Numbered from the stretch's first letter, positions 9,046 through 18,755 are shown. The stretch: 27,204 bases of DNA from Chara braunii (GCA_003427395.1 BFEA01000132.1:1909782-1936985), one strand, 5' to 3'. The notes: generated from the letters alone by a model not told the origin. Made by a program: numbers and translations.

Positions 9046-9345
9046 TAGTGAGGAGTTTCGAACCTGGGCCCATTGTGAAACCGAAAGTTGACACCCGGGT
9101 CTGTTACTTGAACCGGCCACTGACCTGTGGCACAGAGGTGGCTCACCTGATTTTTTTAGCACTAGAGGCTGCAAGGAGTTTCGAACTTGGGCCTGTTTTT
9201 TGTTTTGTCCCTGGCCCGGACACTCGTTTTGTGTGTCGTGGTTTTGGCCGATTCTCTGGGCCCTGTGCCTTGGCCACTGACCGGTTTCCTTGACTATGGT
9301 CGAGGTCCCAGGTGAGGTGGACCTAATGAACAGGACTGGGAACAT
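9046..9345 (-). repeat. Possible tRNA-like SINE fragments, two tandem copies
   Basis: On the minus strand, GGTTCGAAACTCC (plus 9052-9064) and AGTTCGAAACTCC (plus 9175-9187) match the pol III B-box consensus GGTTCGANTCC closely. An A-box-like TGGCCAAGGCA lies at about plus 9265-9275. The phrase CTGTGCCTTGG (9264-9274) also occurs near 8669-8679, hinting at a third remnant. A- to B-box spacing (about 80-90 bp) is longer than in a tRNA, and no tRNA cloverleaf or 3' tail can be drawn. This could be a decayed tandem SINE or a chance GC-rich repeat. Confidence 0.35.
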
Positions 9346-9382
9346 AAGAAAAATGATTGTGCAGTATTCTATCTCTTCCTTT

Positions 9383-9407
9383 CGCTAATTGGCTTTGGCC
9401 ATTAGCG
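9383..9407. other. Stem-loop, 10-bp stem with one bulge
   Basis: CGCTAAT(T)GGC and GCCATTAGCG pair around a TTTG loop. It stands alone in a spacer (9346-9640) that shows no gene. Confidence 0.55.
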
Positions 9408-9644
9408 ACAGATGGGTTAGTTAGACGCCAAGGTGGATCTTGGGTCGTTGGTATGTCCCGGTGGTTTCCGAGCTGAAAGAATTCTCAATCATTTCTGATA
9501 CCTTGTGTCGTTTTCGCGCCTTGTCGTGTACTGCGTCTCAAGTTTGTCTATGAATGCGTCTGATGTCAGCGTGTTCTATGCGTTACTATATGTTCATAAT
9601 TCCTGACAGTGTCTGAGCAAAAACATGACCTCTACAGATTGAGA

Positions 9645-9689
9645 AAAAACAAACAAACAAACAAACAAACAAACAAACAAACAAACAAA
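9645..9689. repeat. (AAAC)n microsatellite
   Basis: About eleven AAAC/CAAA units are preceded by a short A run. Flanks 9410-9640 and 9690-10048 contain no convincing coding sequence. The short plus-strand frame at 9796-10110 runs into the poly(T) and is not supported. Confidence 0.95.
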
Positions 9690-10046
9690 TAATGACCGTA
9701 CGTTGTATTCGGGGGAAGAAGGTGGACTCCGGGCTCAGTTGGACTACGTAGCTATTCTGTTACTAGGAAGAGGTGTCTGATCATCACCTGGAACTTTGTG
9801 TACAAGGTTCATGTGGAGGAGAACATCCTGCAAGGGTGAGATGAATAGGAGTAGTACTCCGCACCTGAGTCTGGCACAGTGTCACCTTGGGTGGGGAGCT
9901 AATTATACTCACTGCGAGGAAGGAAGAGGCAAGAAACCACGCCCTTACGGTGACAACCACCATAGGACATGGGCTCTCCTGAAAGGGAAACCAAAAAGTC
10001 AGTCACATACACAAAAAAAAGCAATACAGTCAGTTTATTTCAGGTC

Positions 10047-10048
<2 letters not shown>

Positions 10049-10078
<30 letters not shown>

Positions 10079-10640
10079 NACTGAACTTTNTATACGGAAA
10101 ACTTACTTAACGAGGTGATAAGAGCATCCCCGGTAAGTAGGCCCCGACGTCAAAGGCTCCATCTATTGGTGGGGAGCTACACCTGCTGGAAATCAGGTCC
10201 AGCGTCCCTGTACAATGATGAAAATGTATCTGCTGGAAATCAGGTCCAGCGTCTGTGTGCAATGGTGTGAAGGTATGTGTTGGAAAAGGGGTCCAACATC
10301 CCTATCCATCTGATCTATAGAATCTCCAAAACAAACTGAGGCATCAATCCAATCAGACTAAACCCTAACCATGATGTGATGTGTATTACAATGATATGAT
10401 TTGTATCTGCTGGAAATTGGGTCCAGCGTCCCTATACCGTATTGTGTAACTATGCCCAACAGTCAGAAACTGTCTATATATGTCTTCATTTTATATCTAT
10501 CAAAATCTAATCACAAAACCCTAAGCACGATATGATGTATATGATCTTTGTCAATCAATCCTAAAAGAAAAGCTCTATCAATGGTGAGAGATGTATGATC
10601 TGGACGTAAAGTCCAGTATCCAATATGCATTATCATGTGA
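10049..10640 (-). mobile_element. 3' fragment of an L1-type LINE, same family as the 12.8-24.0 kb element
   Basis: Read on the minus strand, the fragment ends in a poly(A) (plus-strand T run 10049-10078, then undetermined bases at 10079 and 10090). Just inside, 10155-10190 is the reverse complement, with one difference, of the last 35 bases before the tail of the plus-strand LINE (23944-23978). Five hairpins of the type found in that LINE's 3' UTR are present (10185-10616). Unlike the plus copy, about 75 extra bases separate the shared GATGGAGC end from the poly(A). No ORF2 coding sequence is recognisable to the right, so the copy is 5' truncated or its UTR has diverged. No target-site duplication was found. 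Confidence 0.8.
10185..10616 (-). repeat. Five spaced hairpins of the LINE 3' UTR
   Basis: Stem GCTGGA/TCCAGC with a 7-base loop occurs at 10185-10203, 10232-10250 and 10409-10427. The copy at 10279-10297 has GTTGGA/TCCAAC, in which both partners of one pair changed together. A fifth copy at 10600-10616 has stem CTGGAC/GTCCAG and a 5-base loop. In the sense (minus) direction the 7-base loops start CC and end TT, and three of the first four hairpins follow GGGAC or GGGAT. Confidence 0.9.
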
Positions 10641-10662
10641 ACCTGTCAGGGGGCATTGATTA

Positions 10663-10680
10663 CTTCCCTGCGCAGGGAAG
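10663..10680. other. 18-bp perfect palindrome
   Basis: CTTCCCTGCGCAGGGAAG is fully self-complementary with no spacer. It lies between the LINE fragment and the Asn-rich ORF, so it would be downstream of that minus-strand gene. Confidence 0.9.
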
Positions 10681-10775
10681 GATTGACCTCCTGCTAACTT
10701 ATCCCTAAACAGCCCACCGCCAACCAACGGGACGATCAGCCCCCATTGATGATTGATATTGCAGGCCGGGCAACA

Positions 10776-11732
10776 TCAATCACCACCAGCTATCCTACTC
10801 CTATCCTCTGCCGAACCATGAGGAGGAATTCCGTATTGAGGATGGAGGGGGGGGGGGGAAGCAGTAAACCACGTCTCCATATCAACCCCATATCCCACCA
10901 CCTCCGCTTGCAGCATCACTCCCATCGCGCTGATGATAATCTCAGATGCACTGCCGCTTCCTACGCCGCTGCTCCCTTGGTCGTCGCCGCCGTTGTTGTT
11001 GTTGTTGCTGCTGTTGTTGTTATTGTTGTTGCTGTTGTTGTTATTGTTGTTGTCGTCGTCGTCATCACTATCGTTGAGGGGGGGGAAGATAGCAAACCCC
11101 TTTTCCGTACCAACCCCAATCTCCCCTACGTCCGGTTGCGGCATCTCCCCCATCATGTCGATGATGATCACAGCTGCACGAACACCACTGTCAACCCCGC
11201 TGCTTCCGTAGTCGTCACTGCTGTCGTCGTCGTCATTGCTGTTGATATTACCGTTGTTGTTGTTGTTGTTGTTGATGTTATTGTTGCTGTTATCATTGTT
11301 GCTGTTGTTGTTGCCGCACCCATTTTTGTTGTGGCACGCAAGTTTGTCGCTGTCCTTGATGCCGCTGTAATTGATGTTGTTGCTATTGTTGGTGTTGTCA
11401 CCGCAATCATATTCGCCGTCCTCCAAACCACCCTCCAACCCGTCGTCCTTGTCACCCTTGTCGCCCATATCACCCATCTCGCCATTTCTCTGTCGATTCT
11501 CCAGCTGATTGCGTAGATTGTGCCCCAGTGTAAAGAGGGTTTTGCAAGCACCCATCCTATCATCTGCTAGCCTTTTGTCGATGTAGCTATCGAGCCAGGG
11601 ATTCGACCCCTCCTCCAACTCCCACATGATGTCTAGCATCTCCAGAGTCCTGTCTTCCAACCACTGATCCATCAAGATCGCGCCCCCATCGATCTCCACC
11701 CCTTCCTGCTGCCGCAGCATAAGCACCCCCAC
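10776..11732 (-). CDS. Asn-rich low-complexity protein, hypothetical
   Basis: The frame is open for 318 codons from ATG-type starts (GTG at 11732 by the longest reading; ATG at 11720 is the first AUG) to TGA at about 10776. The N-terminal 85 residues look like a normal amphipathic protein segment (MDQWLEDRTLEMLDIMWELE, WLDSYIDKRLADDRM, LFTLGHNLRNQLENRQRN). They are followed by a Gly/Asp/Lys stretch and then two large Asn runs mixed with Asp and Ser, encoded by AAC/AAT and GAC repeats. Two copies of a SSGV.SG...III...P unit sit between and after the Asn runs. A Gly-rich open frame (11587-11874) precedes it in another frame, so a frameshift or intron near 11735 may hide the true N-terminus. No domain is recognised. 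The Asn tract may be a translated microsatellite. Confidence 0.4.
   Translation of the reverse strand: MGVLMLRQQEGVEIDGGAILMDQWLEDRTLEMLDIMWELEEGSNPWLDSYIDKRLADDRMGACKTLFTLGHNLRNQLENRQRNGEMGDMGDKGDKDDGLEGGLEDGEYDCGDNTNNSNNINYSGIKDSDKLACHNKNGCGNNNSNNDNSNNNINNNNNNNGNINSNDDDDSSDDYGSSGVDSGVRAAVIIIDMMGEMPQPDVGEIGVGTEKGFAIFPPLNDSDDDDDNNNNNNSNNNNNNSSNNNNNGGDDQGSSGVGSGSASEIIISAMGVMLQAEVVGYGVDMETWFTASPPPLHPQYGIPPHGSAEDRSRIAGGD
10850..11310. repeat. Tandem duplication of about 228 bp inside the Asn-rich ORF
   Basis: A unit consisting of a G-run, then GAAG...AAACC, then a CCCCA-rich block, then TGATGATNATC, then GCTGCT and GTCGTC, then GTT repeats occurs twice. The G-run/GAAG marks sit at 10853-10861 and 11081-11088, giving an offset of about 227-228 bp (76 codons). 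Each copy carries its own (GTT)n microsatellite on the plus strand. Confidence 0.75.
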
Positions 11733-11892
11733 TATCGTCTACAGCTGCTTGCATCCCTCCTCCAGTGTAGTCATCCATTCTTCCGCTCGATGTTGTAGCT
11801 CCCCCACCGAATCCATCTCTTCCCCCATTAGCTGCTCCACTCACACGGTTCTTCTGAACCCCTTGTGATCCCACGGCTGGCGCTACCCCGAC

Positions 11893-11942
11893 TGACGTGT
11901 CACGGGATGTCTACGTCTCCAAACAACAGGTGCCACGTGGCA
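11893..11942 (-). promoter_or_regulatory. G-box and ABRE-like cluster upstream of the Asn-rich ORF
   Basis: TGCCACGTGGCA at 11931-11942 is a perfect palindromic plant G-box (core CACGTG), bound by bZIP or bHLH factors in plants. TGACGTGTCA at 11893-11902 holds an ACGTGTC ABRE-like core, 28 bp from it. They lie about 160-210 bp upstream of the minus-strand ORF start, which suits a promoter position. No TATA box or transcript evidence is available. Confidence 0.35.
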
Positions 11943-12752
11943 ACAAGCCACTTCGCACCTATCGGGCACATGCGCAGGCCCAGCAGCCGGGGGAGTTGTT
12001 CTCCCCAGGCGCTAGTCGAGCCGGGGCGACCAGGCCCTACCGGTCCACCGGCATCGGGGCGCTAGCGCTAGCGCATCCCCCACCCTACATATGCACGCCA
12101 TGGCACAAATGATACGCTAGGTTAGGGTTCCGCCGCGTGGCCAGCACAGTGTGAGATTCTCTTGCGGGAGGGCCGTTTCTTATGACGCATAGGAATTACT
12201 GACTGGTGGGTGAGGCTGCTAAATGCTTAATATACAGATGTTCTCTTCTTTTTCCGCCGTGATGGGAGACGTATTGGTTCGACCGATAGGAGCACCATGA
12301 CAACACGAAGGAAGAAAGAAGAGAGAAGGCTACATCGAAAGGCATTGTCCTGCTTCGCATATGAAATCGTGCAACAAGAAAGTAAATCCACACATCAAAG
12401 AACTTTCAAGTTCACGCAACGTCCCAAAAAGAGGGAAAAAAAGTTCATTCATCATTCATATTCATCATTCTGAACCACCACCTTCTGCTCCGTGACCCAT
12501 CCATGCTTTACGTATTTTAAGGCACTCAAGGCTTCTCGGCCCGATAATCACTCTGGTTGTGGCAAAAAAGTAAGCATTGAGATGGACAGGCTGCAGGAAT
12601 GTAAGCAATAGTGATCACGCAAGATCCACCCGTGCAAGGCGGTACGGGCCCGAGAACAGTCCACTATTAGCAGCACCAAAGATGTAAGTGAGGAGAGCAG
12701 AAAAAACGAGTTGTGAGAATGGGAAACATAAGTCCCATGAAAACAAAAAAAC
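11943..12752. other. Non-coding spacer with a 16-bp palindrome
   Basis: No gene is recognised. GCGCTAGCGCTAGCGC at 12059-12074 is a perfect palindrome in a GC-rich patch (11950-12090). From 12120 on the sequence is mixed and A-rich, and it ends at an A-rich run (12741-12751) where the LINE target site begins. Confidence 0.6.
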
Positions 12753-12769
12753 ATGATCCCCACTACACT
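12753..12769. repeat. Left target-site duplication of the LINE
   Basis: ATGATCCCCACTACACT here is identical to 24009-24025, the bases that directly follow the LINE poly(A). An A-rich run precedes it, which fits the preference of L1-type endonucleases for A/T-rich nick sites. Confidence 0.75.
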
Positions 12770-13200
12770 GACCCGTTTCGGGGAAGATTCACACAGAGAT
12801 CTGCGCTGCGGCAAGGTCTAGTGAGAATGCGTTCACGCCTTTCACGCGTCTCGACTACGTGACAGCAAGTTGAAGCGCACGCATAGCAAGGCAAGAATGC
12901 ATGACGTGAACCGCTTACGCCCTAGCGAAGGTAGGAAGATGGGGGAATATAATGAGAGTTTTCAGCAGGATTACCTCCATGGAAGGGAGGTTTTCTGACT
13001 GAACGCGTCATCGGCAGAAGATAGCCACGTCAGGTACTTGGGATCGGATGCAACATCTCCCTTGACGTTGATGTCGAAGGAGGGGCTAGATGGGAACAGG
13101 GGAGTGCGATGCTACTCCGACTGTGCATTCATCTGGGGTGGCGTGGTGACAATGGACTAATAGGGGAGTGAGTGCAGAACTAAGGCAACGATCACAAAAT
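12770..13200 (+). other. Unique 5' end of the LINE leader
   Basis: It begins GACCCGTTTCGGGG right after the direct repeat. No long ORF or internal repeat is seen. It contains GC-richer patches (12830-12930) that could carry an internal promoter, but no defined motif supports one. Confidence 0.4.
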
Positions 13201-14160
13201 GAGGTATGCAGAAATACGACATTATTTTCAAGGTAAGCCTCCATATTACATGTGATTACCAAGGAAACGAGATTGGGAGGTATTGATGACCCTTGATTGA
13301 AGACATCGGTATTACGAGTGATTACTATGGAAATGACACTGGAAGGTATTGTTGTGTCTTCATAATATCAGGGTTGGGCTGCTATTTACATTGACAAAAG
13401 AAAGAAGATGAAGATGTACAGAGGAGGAAGTTGTCAGTGAGCAAATGACCGATGAGGATGATTGAACTCCCATCGTGATTGTCTTCAACATGGTGTTTCC
13501 TTTCTCTTATTATCTTCAATAGGGAATGACAAGTCAACATTGCTCGATAGTAGGGTAAATGGGAAAGCACATTGCCGGAATCGATACAGGTAGAAGTGAA
13601 TAGGGAGATGAACAAACACGGGGGTTTCTTTTTTTATGATAATGGCCGATTGGAAAATGACATTACGAGTGTCAGATTGAGAGGTATTGAAGAGCCTTGG
13701 TTGAAGGCCTCGGTATTAAGTGTGATTAACATTGTTGTATATTACTAGCATGATGTGCCGAGGACGAAACGGACAACACACAAATGACCGATGAGGATGA
13801 TTGAACTCCCATGATGGCGATTGCCTTCTGCATGGTAATTTCTTAATATCTTCATAGGAGAAAGGCGACTGAACATTGCTATATACATTGGAAGAATGTG
13901 AATGGGGAAATGAACGAATAAGACGTTTCTATTGATGGGATGATAAGGCAAAAGGAGCTTTCTCAGATTGACATTTGCAAAGGAAAGAAGATGATGATGT
14001 GTCGAGAATGAAACGGCCAGCGCGCAAGGTAATTTCTCAATATCTGCATTCGGGAAAGGCGAGTGAACATTGCTATATATATTGTGGAGAATGTGAATGG
14101 GGAGGTGAACGAATCGGGCGTCTATATTGATGGGATGATAAAGCAAACGGAGTTTTTTTT
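13200..14160 (+). repeat. Degenerate tandem repeats, LINE leader array A
   Basis: The phrase TGACCGATGAGGATGATTGA recurs at 13446 and 13785. GAGGTATTGA and CGGTATTA phrases recur at about 13277/13680 and 13308/13712. AACATTGCTATATA and GATGGGATGATAA phrases recur about 195 bp apart (13870/14065 and 13933/14128). Units are diverged and carry indels (periods about 340-400 and 195 bp). No protein is supported. Confidence 0.75.
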
Positions 14161-14549
14161 CCAGTCAAATTACTCTCATTCTCTTCAGTAGGGAGTTGTG
14201 AGTGTAGGGGGATCGAAGGCTTGCAAGGGGTAAGCGAAGGCATGTCGCAACATTGCTAGACATTGACGAAGAGAGGAAAACAGATCGCATGATTTGACTT
14301 ACGTCATCACGTTCAAGGAATTGCGAGTTGATTAGGATTGTAGGCTTGCACTTTTTGGTATATGTTGGGGTAAAACTTTCGCTCGCATTCTCGATCTACT
14401 CTGGGGCATTTCGGTCTACTCTGGAAAAAAGGAAGCACATCGAGGTAGAGGGATAAGAATGAACAAATTAGGTAAATTGAGCTTCCACATTGATCGCATT
14501 GGAGCTGATTGCTGGGATCACCTTTTGAGACATGTGGTATACATGAAGA

Positions 14550-15579
14550 ATTTTTTCATCCGCTGATTGTTTGATCGGGGTACACGGTTTGTTATAACAT
14601 TTTCATCACGACGAATGTCTCGCTAAGTTACATTGTGTACGGTGCGTTACACAGAGAGAGAGAGAGAGAGAGTGAGAAAGGAAGCAAAGTGATGTATTCG
14701 TTTGTCAAGGAATACGGTATACATGTGAGGTGGAAGGAACGGAAAATCGCCGATATGATTAGTTCTTATTGAAGATATTTGCATCGGGATAAACGGTTCG
14801 CCATTTGCATCTTCATCACTACGAATGCCACGATAAGTTACAGTGGGTACGACGCGTCACAGAGAGAGAAAGGGAGTGGAAAGAGAGAGAGAGAGAAAGG
14901 GAGAGAGAGAAAGTGAAAGAGAAAGAGAGAGAGAGGTGGGAGAAAGAGGGAGAGAGGGAGAGAGGGGAGAGGAAGAGAGTGAAGGAGAGAGAGAGAGGAA
15001 AGAGAGAGAAGGAGAGGGAGAGAAGGAGAGAAGGAAAGAGGGAGGAGGAGTAAGGGAGGAGCAAACAAACGTTACCAACTGAAGGTTAGCCTGGGAAGGG
15101 TTGGTTCTTCTCTCATCCTCTCCCTGACGACCCCCCCTTTTTTTCTACGGTATACATGTGAGGTGGAAGGAACGGAAAATCGCCGATATGATGAGTTCTT
15201 ATTGAAGATATTTGCATCGGGATAAACGGTTCGCCATTTGCATCTTCATCACGACGAATGCCACGATAAATTACAGTGGGTACGGCGCGTCACAGAGAGA
15301 GAAAGGGAGTGGAAAGAGAGAGAGAGAGAGAAAGGGAGAGAAAGAAAGTGAAAGAGAAAGAGAGAGAGAGGTGGGAGAAAGAGGGAGAGAGGGAGAGAGG
15401 GGAGAGGGAGAGAGTGAAGGAGAGAGAGAGTAAAGAGAGAGAAGGAGAGGGGGAGAAGGAGAGAAGGAAAGAGGGAGGAGGAGTAAGGGAGGAACAAACA
15501 GACGTCACCAACTGAAGGTTAGCCTGGGAAGGGTTGGTTCTTCTCTCATCCTCTCCCTGACGACCCCCCCTTTTTTTCT
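14550..15579 (+). repeat. 433-bp tandem monomers with GA-rich core, LINE leader array B
   Basis: Two nearly identical monomers run from TACGGTATACATGTGAGG at 14713 and at 15146 (offset 433 bp) to CCCCCCCTTTTTTTCT at about 15145 and 15578. Each has a unique half (to CACAGAGAGAG) and a GA-rich half of about 200 bp. A shorter, diverged relative with the same TCATCACGACGAATG phrase lies at about 14550-14690. The Glu/Arg and Ser/Leu frames over the GA tracts are artefacts of the repeat. 14160-14550 is unique sequence with no gene. Confidence 0.9.
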
Positions 15580-15590
15580 CTATCTGCATC

Positions 15591-15609
15591 AAAAAAAAAA
15601 AAAAAAAAA
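15591..15609 (+). repeat. Internal poly(A), 19 bases
   Basis: A pure A run separates the monomer array from the ORF1 leader (15610-15837). It may be a slippage tract, the tail of an older insertion, or a fusion point between a captured leader and the LINE body. Confidence 0.9.
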
Positions 15610-15837
15610 TTATATACCTAAGCATCAATAAACAAAGAACAAAAGGAATACAATTAAGTCAAGATGCCGCATATAGTACATCAGCAGCATAGCCACCGGA
15701 TCAAGAGATTGACATGATTATTCAGAGGAGCTATGAGACAATTAACAGCAAGGCAGCTGCATACACCGGTTGGGGCCGTATTGGCGGAAAGACAGATGCA
15801 AGGAAAAGAGAGCAAGGAAAATACAGCAGAAGAATAA

Positions 15838-17311
15838 ATGATGGAAGAAGAAATCCTCACGACGGAGGAACAAAAGGAAAAGAAAGGTCACAAAGAAAGT
15901 CTGATCCAGGATATGAAACAAGACTTTGCGAGTGAGGACCACAAGGAACAGCAGGGAGGAGTGATCATCAATCCTTTTTTCAACCAACAGGAGGTGGGGG
16001 AAAAAGAGACACTGGAGGTACTATCATTAGCAGGTCCCACACAACAAATGGAGGAATCAGAAATGAGAGAGGTGGTTGGACAAGGTAATAGACCAAGCCT
16101 GAATTACAGACAGCAAAGGCTGTCAATATCAACACAATTCCCAAGAGGCAGCAGAGGGAGTATGTTATTTCAAGCAGGTGCCTCGCAGGGTAGAGTACAA
16201 GAATGGAGAAAGGAAACTGGAGGAACACTAAGTGGAGGAAAGTACGGAGGAGGGGAAGGGATAGAAGGAAAGACGAAGGGGGAAGGCAGAGGCAAGGAAG
16301 AGGAAGGTAAAAGGGATTCGTCTCAAGAACAAATAGAGAATCAGGAGGGGTCACAGACAACTCAAGACAAGGCGCATCAGAAAGACGAAATTTCTCCTTG
16401 GATACAATGCGTGAGAGGGAGTCTTCTAACCAAAGAACTAGAAGTTAAAAGGCAAGGGGAGCAAAATCAGTCATTAAAAATACCCTTGCGTAATCTTCCC
16501 ACATCAAAGGCATTTTTTCTCTCTAAATTCATTATCTCTTCAGAGAATCGGGTAATTGATTTAGGGGGAAAAAAATCGTTAATTAAAGCATATCCGTCAC
16601 ATAAATTGGAAGAAAGGGATTTAATATACTCGGCACATGCAAACAATTGGGTGTTCCACGACGATTCAACATACAAATCCACTAACGAAAAAATTAAATG
16701 GATTTGTAAAAGGTTGTCAGCATACAAAGGAAGTTACGAAGCAGTGTGCCAAAATTTTCTAATTCTTTCGATTTCGTCAGTTATTTTCACAGTTTTATGT
16801 TTACATATCTCAGATAAAAAGACAATTGAAGGTTGGCGCAATTTGAGATGTGAAAGATCAGAAGTTAGAATTTACCCATGGTCGCCTCCAAAACAAGGAC
16901 CTGGCGAAAAAAGGAAATAACTGATGGAGGATCACTATTGGGTGGAACTCAGGCACATCCCAATAGAGATTCAGGCAGCCTTCATTCATGATTTTGGGAG
17001 TAATTATGACATTATTGATTTCATAGAACCACTCCCAGCGTATGCCAGCGTATGCTGCTAAAATGAATGACTACTTGATGTTGGCGCTCAACCATTCAAC
17101 CAATGTACCATTTTACATAGACGATGTCATACCCTACAGAGTTGGAGGGAGGGAATATCATATTCATATGACACACAAACAGAGACCATGGTGCTTCAGA
17201 TGTAGAGCATATGGTCACCTGAGTACATATCCTATATGTGCACAGAACCCGGCTAGGAAAAATAAAGCGACAGGTAGGCTCATTAGAGACCCCTTTACGC
17301 CCAATCTCTAG
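15838..17311 (+). pseudogene. LINE ORF1, N-terminal half: RRM-like region and CCHC knuckle
   Basis: ORF1 proteins of L1 elements bind the element RNA. From tandem ATGs at 15838, the frame gives a Lys/Glu/Gln-rich N-terminus (to about 16400). A folded segment follows whose end (NFLILSISSVIFTVLCLHIS, then RIYPWSPP) and continuation WVELRHIPIEIQ resemble the DUF4283-type RRM-like domain of plant LINE ORF1. TAA at 16918-16920 is in frame between these parts. A 10-bp tandem duplication (17035-17054) then shifts the frame. After it come YIDDVIPYRVGG and a zinc knuckle CFRCRAYGH...C (17192-17239) with C-X2-C-X4-H-X6-C spacing; the usual last gap is four. TAG at 17309 closes the frame. Confidence 0.7.
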
Positions 17312-17860
17312 CGCACAGTTGATGCAGGACATGAGGGATGAGTATTCATTAAGAGGACTAGGAAAGGGGAAGCTACCCAAGGATGGACTTGGGAACGGGA
17401 GGGGGAGCCAAATTGGGATACTAAACCACCAGATACATGGACACCCCCTGAGGTTCCCTCTAGTGGATTGGATACAAGCAGAAGGTCAGCAACCCACCAA
17501 ACTACGAAGTCCTATTCCTCTGCTACCTCTCAAGAGTCAACCAATAAGGAACAATCCTCATTTCCTCCGCATCAGGAAGACAGAGGAAGTTCAGAGGAGC
17601 AAAGCAATAGGAAAGGAATCTCGCAACAACAACAGTGGAGGCCGGTCCTAAAAGGAAGGAAAGGAGTCACGGAAGACAAGAATACATTACTAGGACCTCA
17701 TCCCGCAGATTACATCACACAGCAAGAGGGAGGAGCCTTTTTCTTGCTGGGTAAGGAGAGGTGTGAGGAGTCAAAGCCGAAGGAGAAAGGTGAGGAAACC
17801 CTCATCATATATGCCCAAGGGGATTCAACCAATGAAAACCAGGAAGGGGAGCCCGAATAA
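17312..17860 (+). pseudogene. LINE ORF1, Ser/Pro/Gln-rich linker
   Basis: The zinc-knuckle frame continues past TAG (17309) and TGA (17339) through a hydrophilic stretch (GWTWEREGEPNWDTKPPDTW, then Ser/Thr/Gln-rich). It ends with a more ordered piece (PHPADYITQQEGGAFFLLG) and a stop near 17860. Low complexity suggests a disordered linker. There is no domain beyond that. It is joined to the next segment by a one-base shift at about 17861. Confidence 0.55.
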
Positions 17861-17861
17861 A

Positions 17862-18755
17862 GATATTGACCCCTTAGACAATTCACAGTTGCTGGAGGAA
17901 AAGTAGACAGAACAAATGGATACACAGGATAAAGAGGAGGAGGCTTCAGAGGCAATAGAGACAAAAGCCGAATCAGAAGAAGATCCGCTCCAAGGAGTTT
18001 TTGGTCCAGCGCCTATGGAAGTAAACTCCTCATCAATAACAGAAGACTTTGAAATGGAAGAAGCAACAACTCAGCCGGATCTTAAGCTTTTAGAGGAAGA
18101 CAAATTGAAACAACTAACGGAGTGGCTAATTAAAGCCCTGAAAGCCAGATACGGGGAAGGAACATGCGATTTTTGGGACAAATCTTATGTCCAACTTTTC
18201 AATTTACTAAGTTCTATCCCCAGTCTCACTCAGGTGTTGAGGCAAGGCTTACCTGAGGGAGTGTGCTGGTCAGTAGCTAGTCAAAGAATATTAGGAATGG
18301 TGGAAAATATATTTCAACCAGTAGAAGACAAGGAGGATCCTAGTAAGGAAAGGGATTCAACACAGGAGGAAAAAAGGGCCGAGGAATTGGTACAATTAAA
18401 AGACCAGGATAACAAAAATACAGAAAAGGGACAGAAAGGCTTAACAATAGTGGAAATAAAGGAAGATGATCAGAGAGTTTTTTCACAAAAGTTTCAAGAA
18501 GTGAAGGAAGCAGAAGAAGAAAAGGAGACAAATGAGGAAGAAAAAACAATGACCCCTAGGCTGTCTCCCACTCGTCAAAAAGAAGAACTAAAGGAGGACA
18601 AGAGTGGTCGGTCAATATCAACACGGAAAGAAGACATGAGTAAGAGAAAGAAATTGCGACATGTGTTGGAAAAATACCACTTAACTGGTTTACAATCCAC
18701 CAAAGGAAATCTGTTAATCCCAGTCCGGAAAAAAAAGGAGCCAAATGGGAAATAG
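17862..18755 (+). pseudogene. LINE ORF1, acidic and coiled-coil-like segment
   Basis: The frame opens with DIDPLDNSQLLEEK, meets TAG at about 17904, and then runs 279 codons from ATG 17916. It is acidic (EEEASEAIETKAESEEDP), has a short helical domain (LTEWLIKALKARYGEGTCDFW), then long Glu/Lys/Gln heptad-like stretches, and ends basic. The stop at 18755 comes just after an A8 tract (about 18729-18736). A one-base slip in that tract joins it to the next frame (AKWEIGLSPVGQDRYGG), so the stop is probably a frameshift product. Confidence 0.6.

Noticed and set aside
8830-9345. Minus-strand 171-codon Lys/Asn-rich ORF
   Set aside because: It crosses the T-rich tract, and its composition follows the low-complexity DNA.
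10746-11516. Plus-strand Val-rich 256-codon ORF
   Set aside because: It is the antisense of the (GTT)n-containing Asn-rich ORF, and its Val runs have no protein-like pattern.
11590-11615. tRNA T-arm-like GGTCGAATCCC on the minus strand
   Set aside because: No acceptor, D or anticodon arms can be folded around it, and it lies inside the Asn-rich ORF.
14805-15515. Long Glu/Arg-rich and Ser/Leu-rich ORFs on both strands
   Set aside because: They are readings of the GA-rich monomers, open in several frames and both strands because the tract lacks stop codons.
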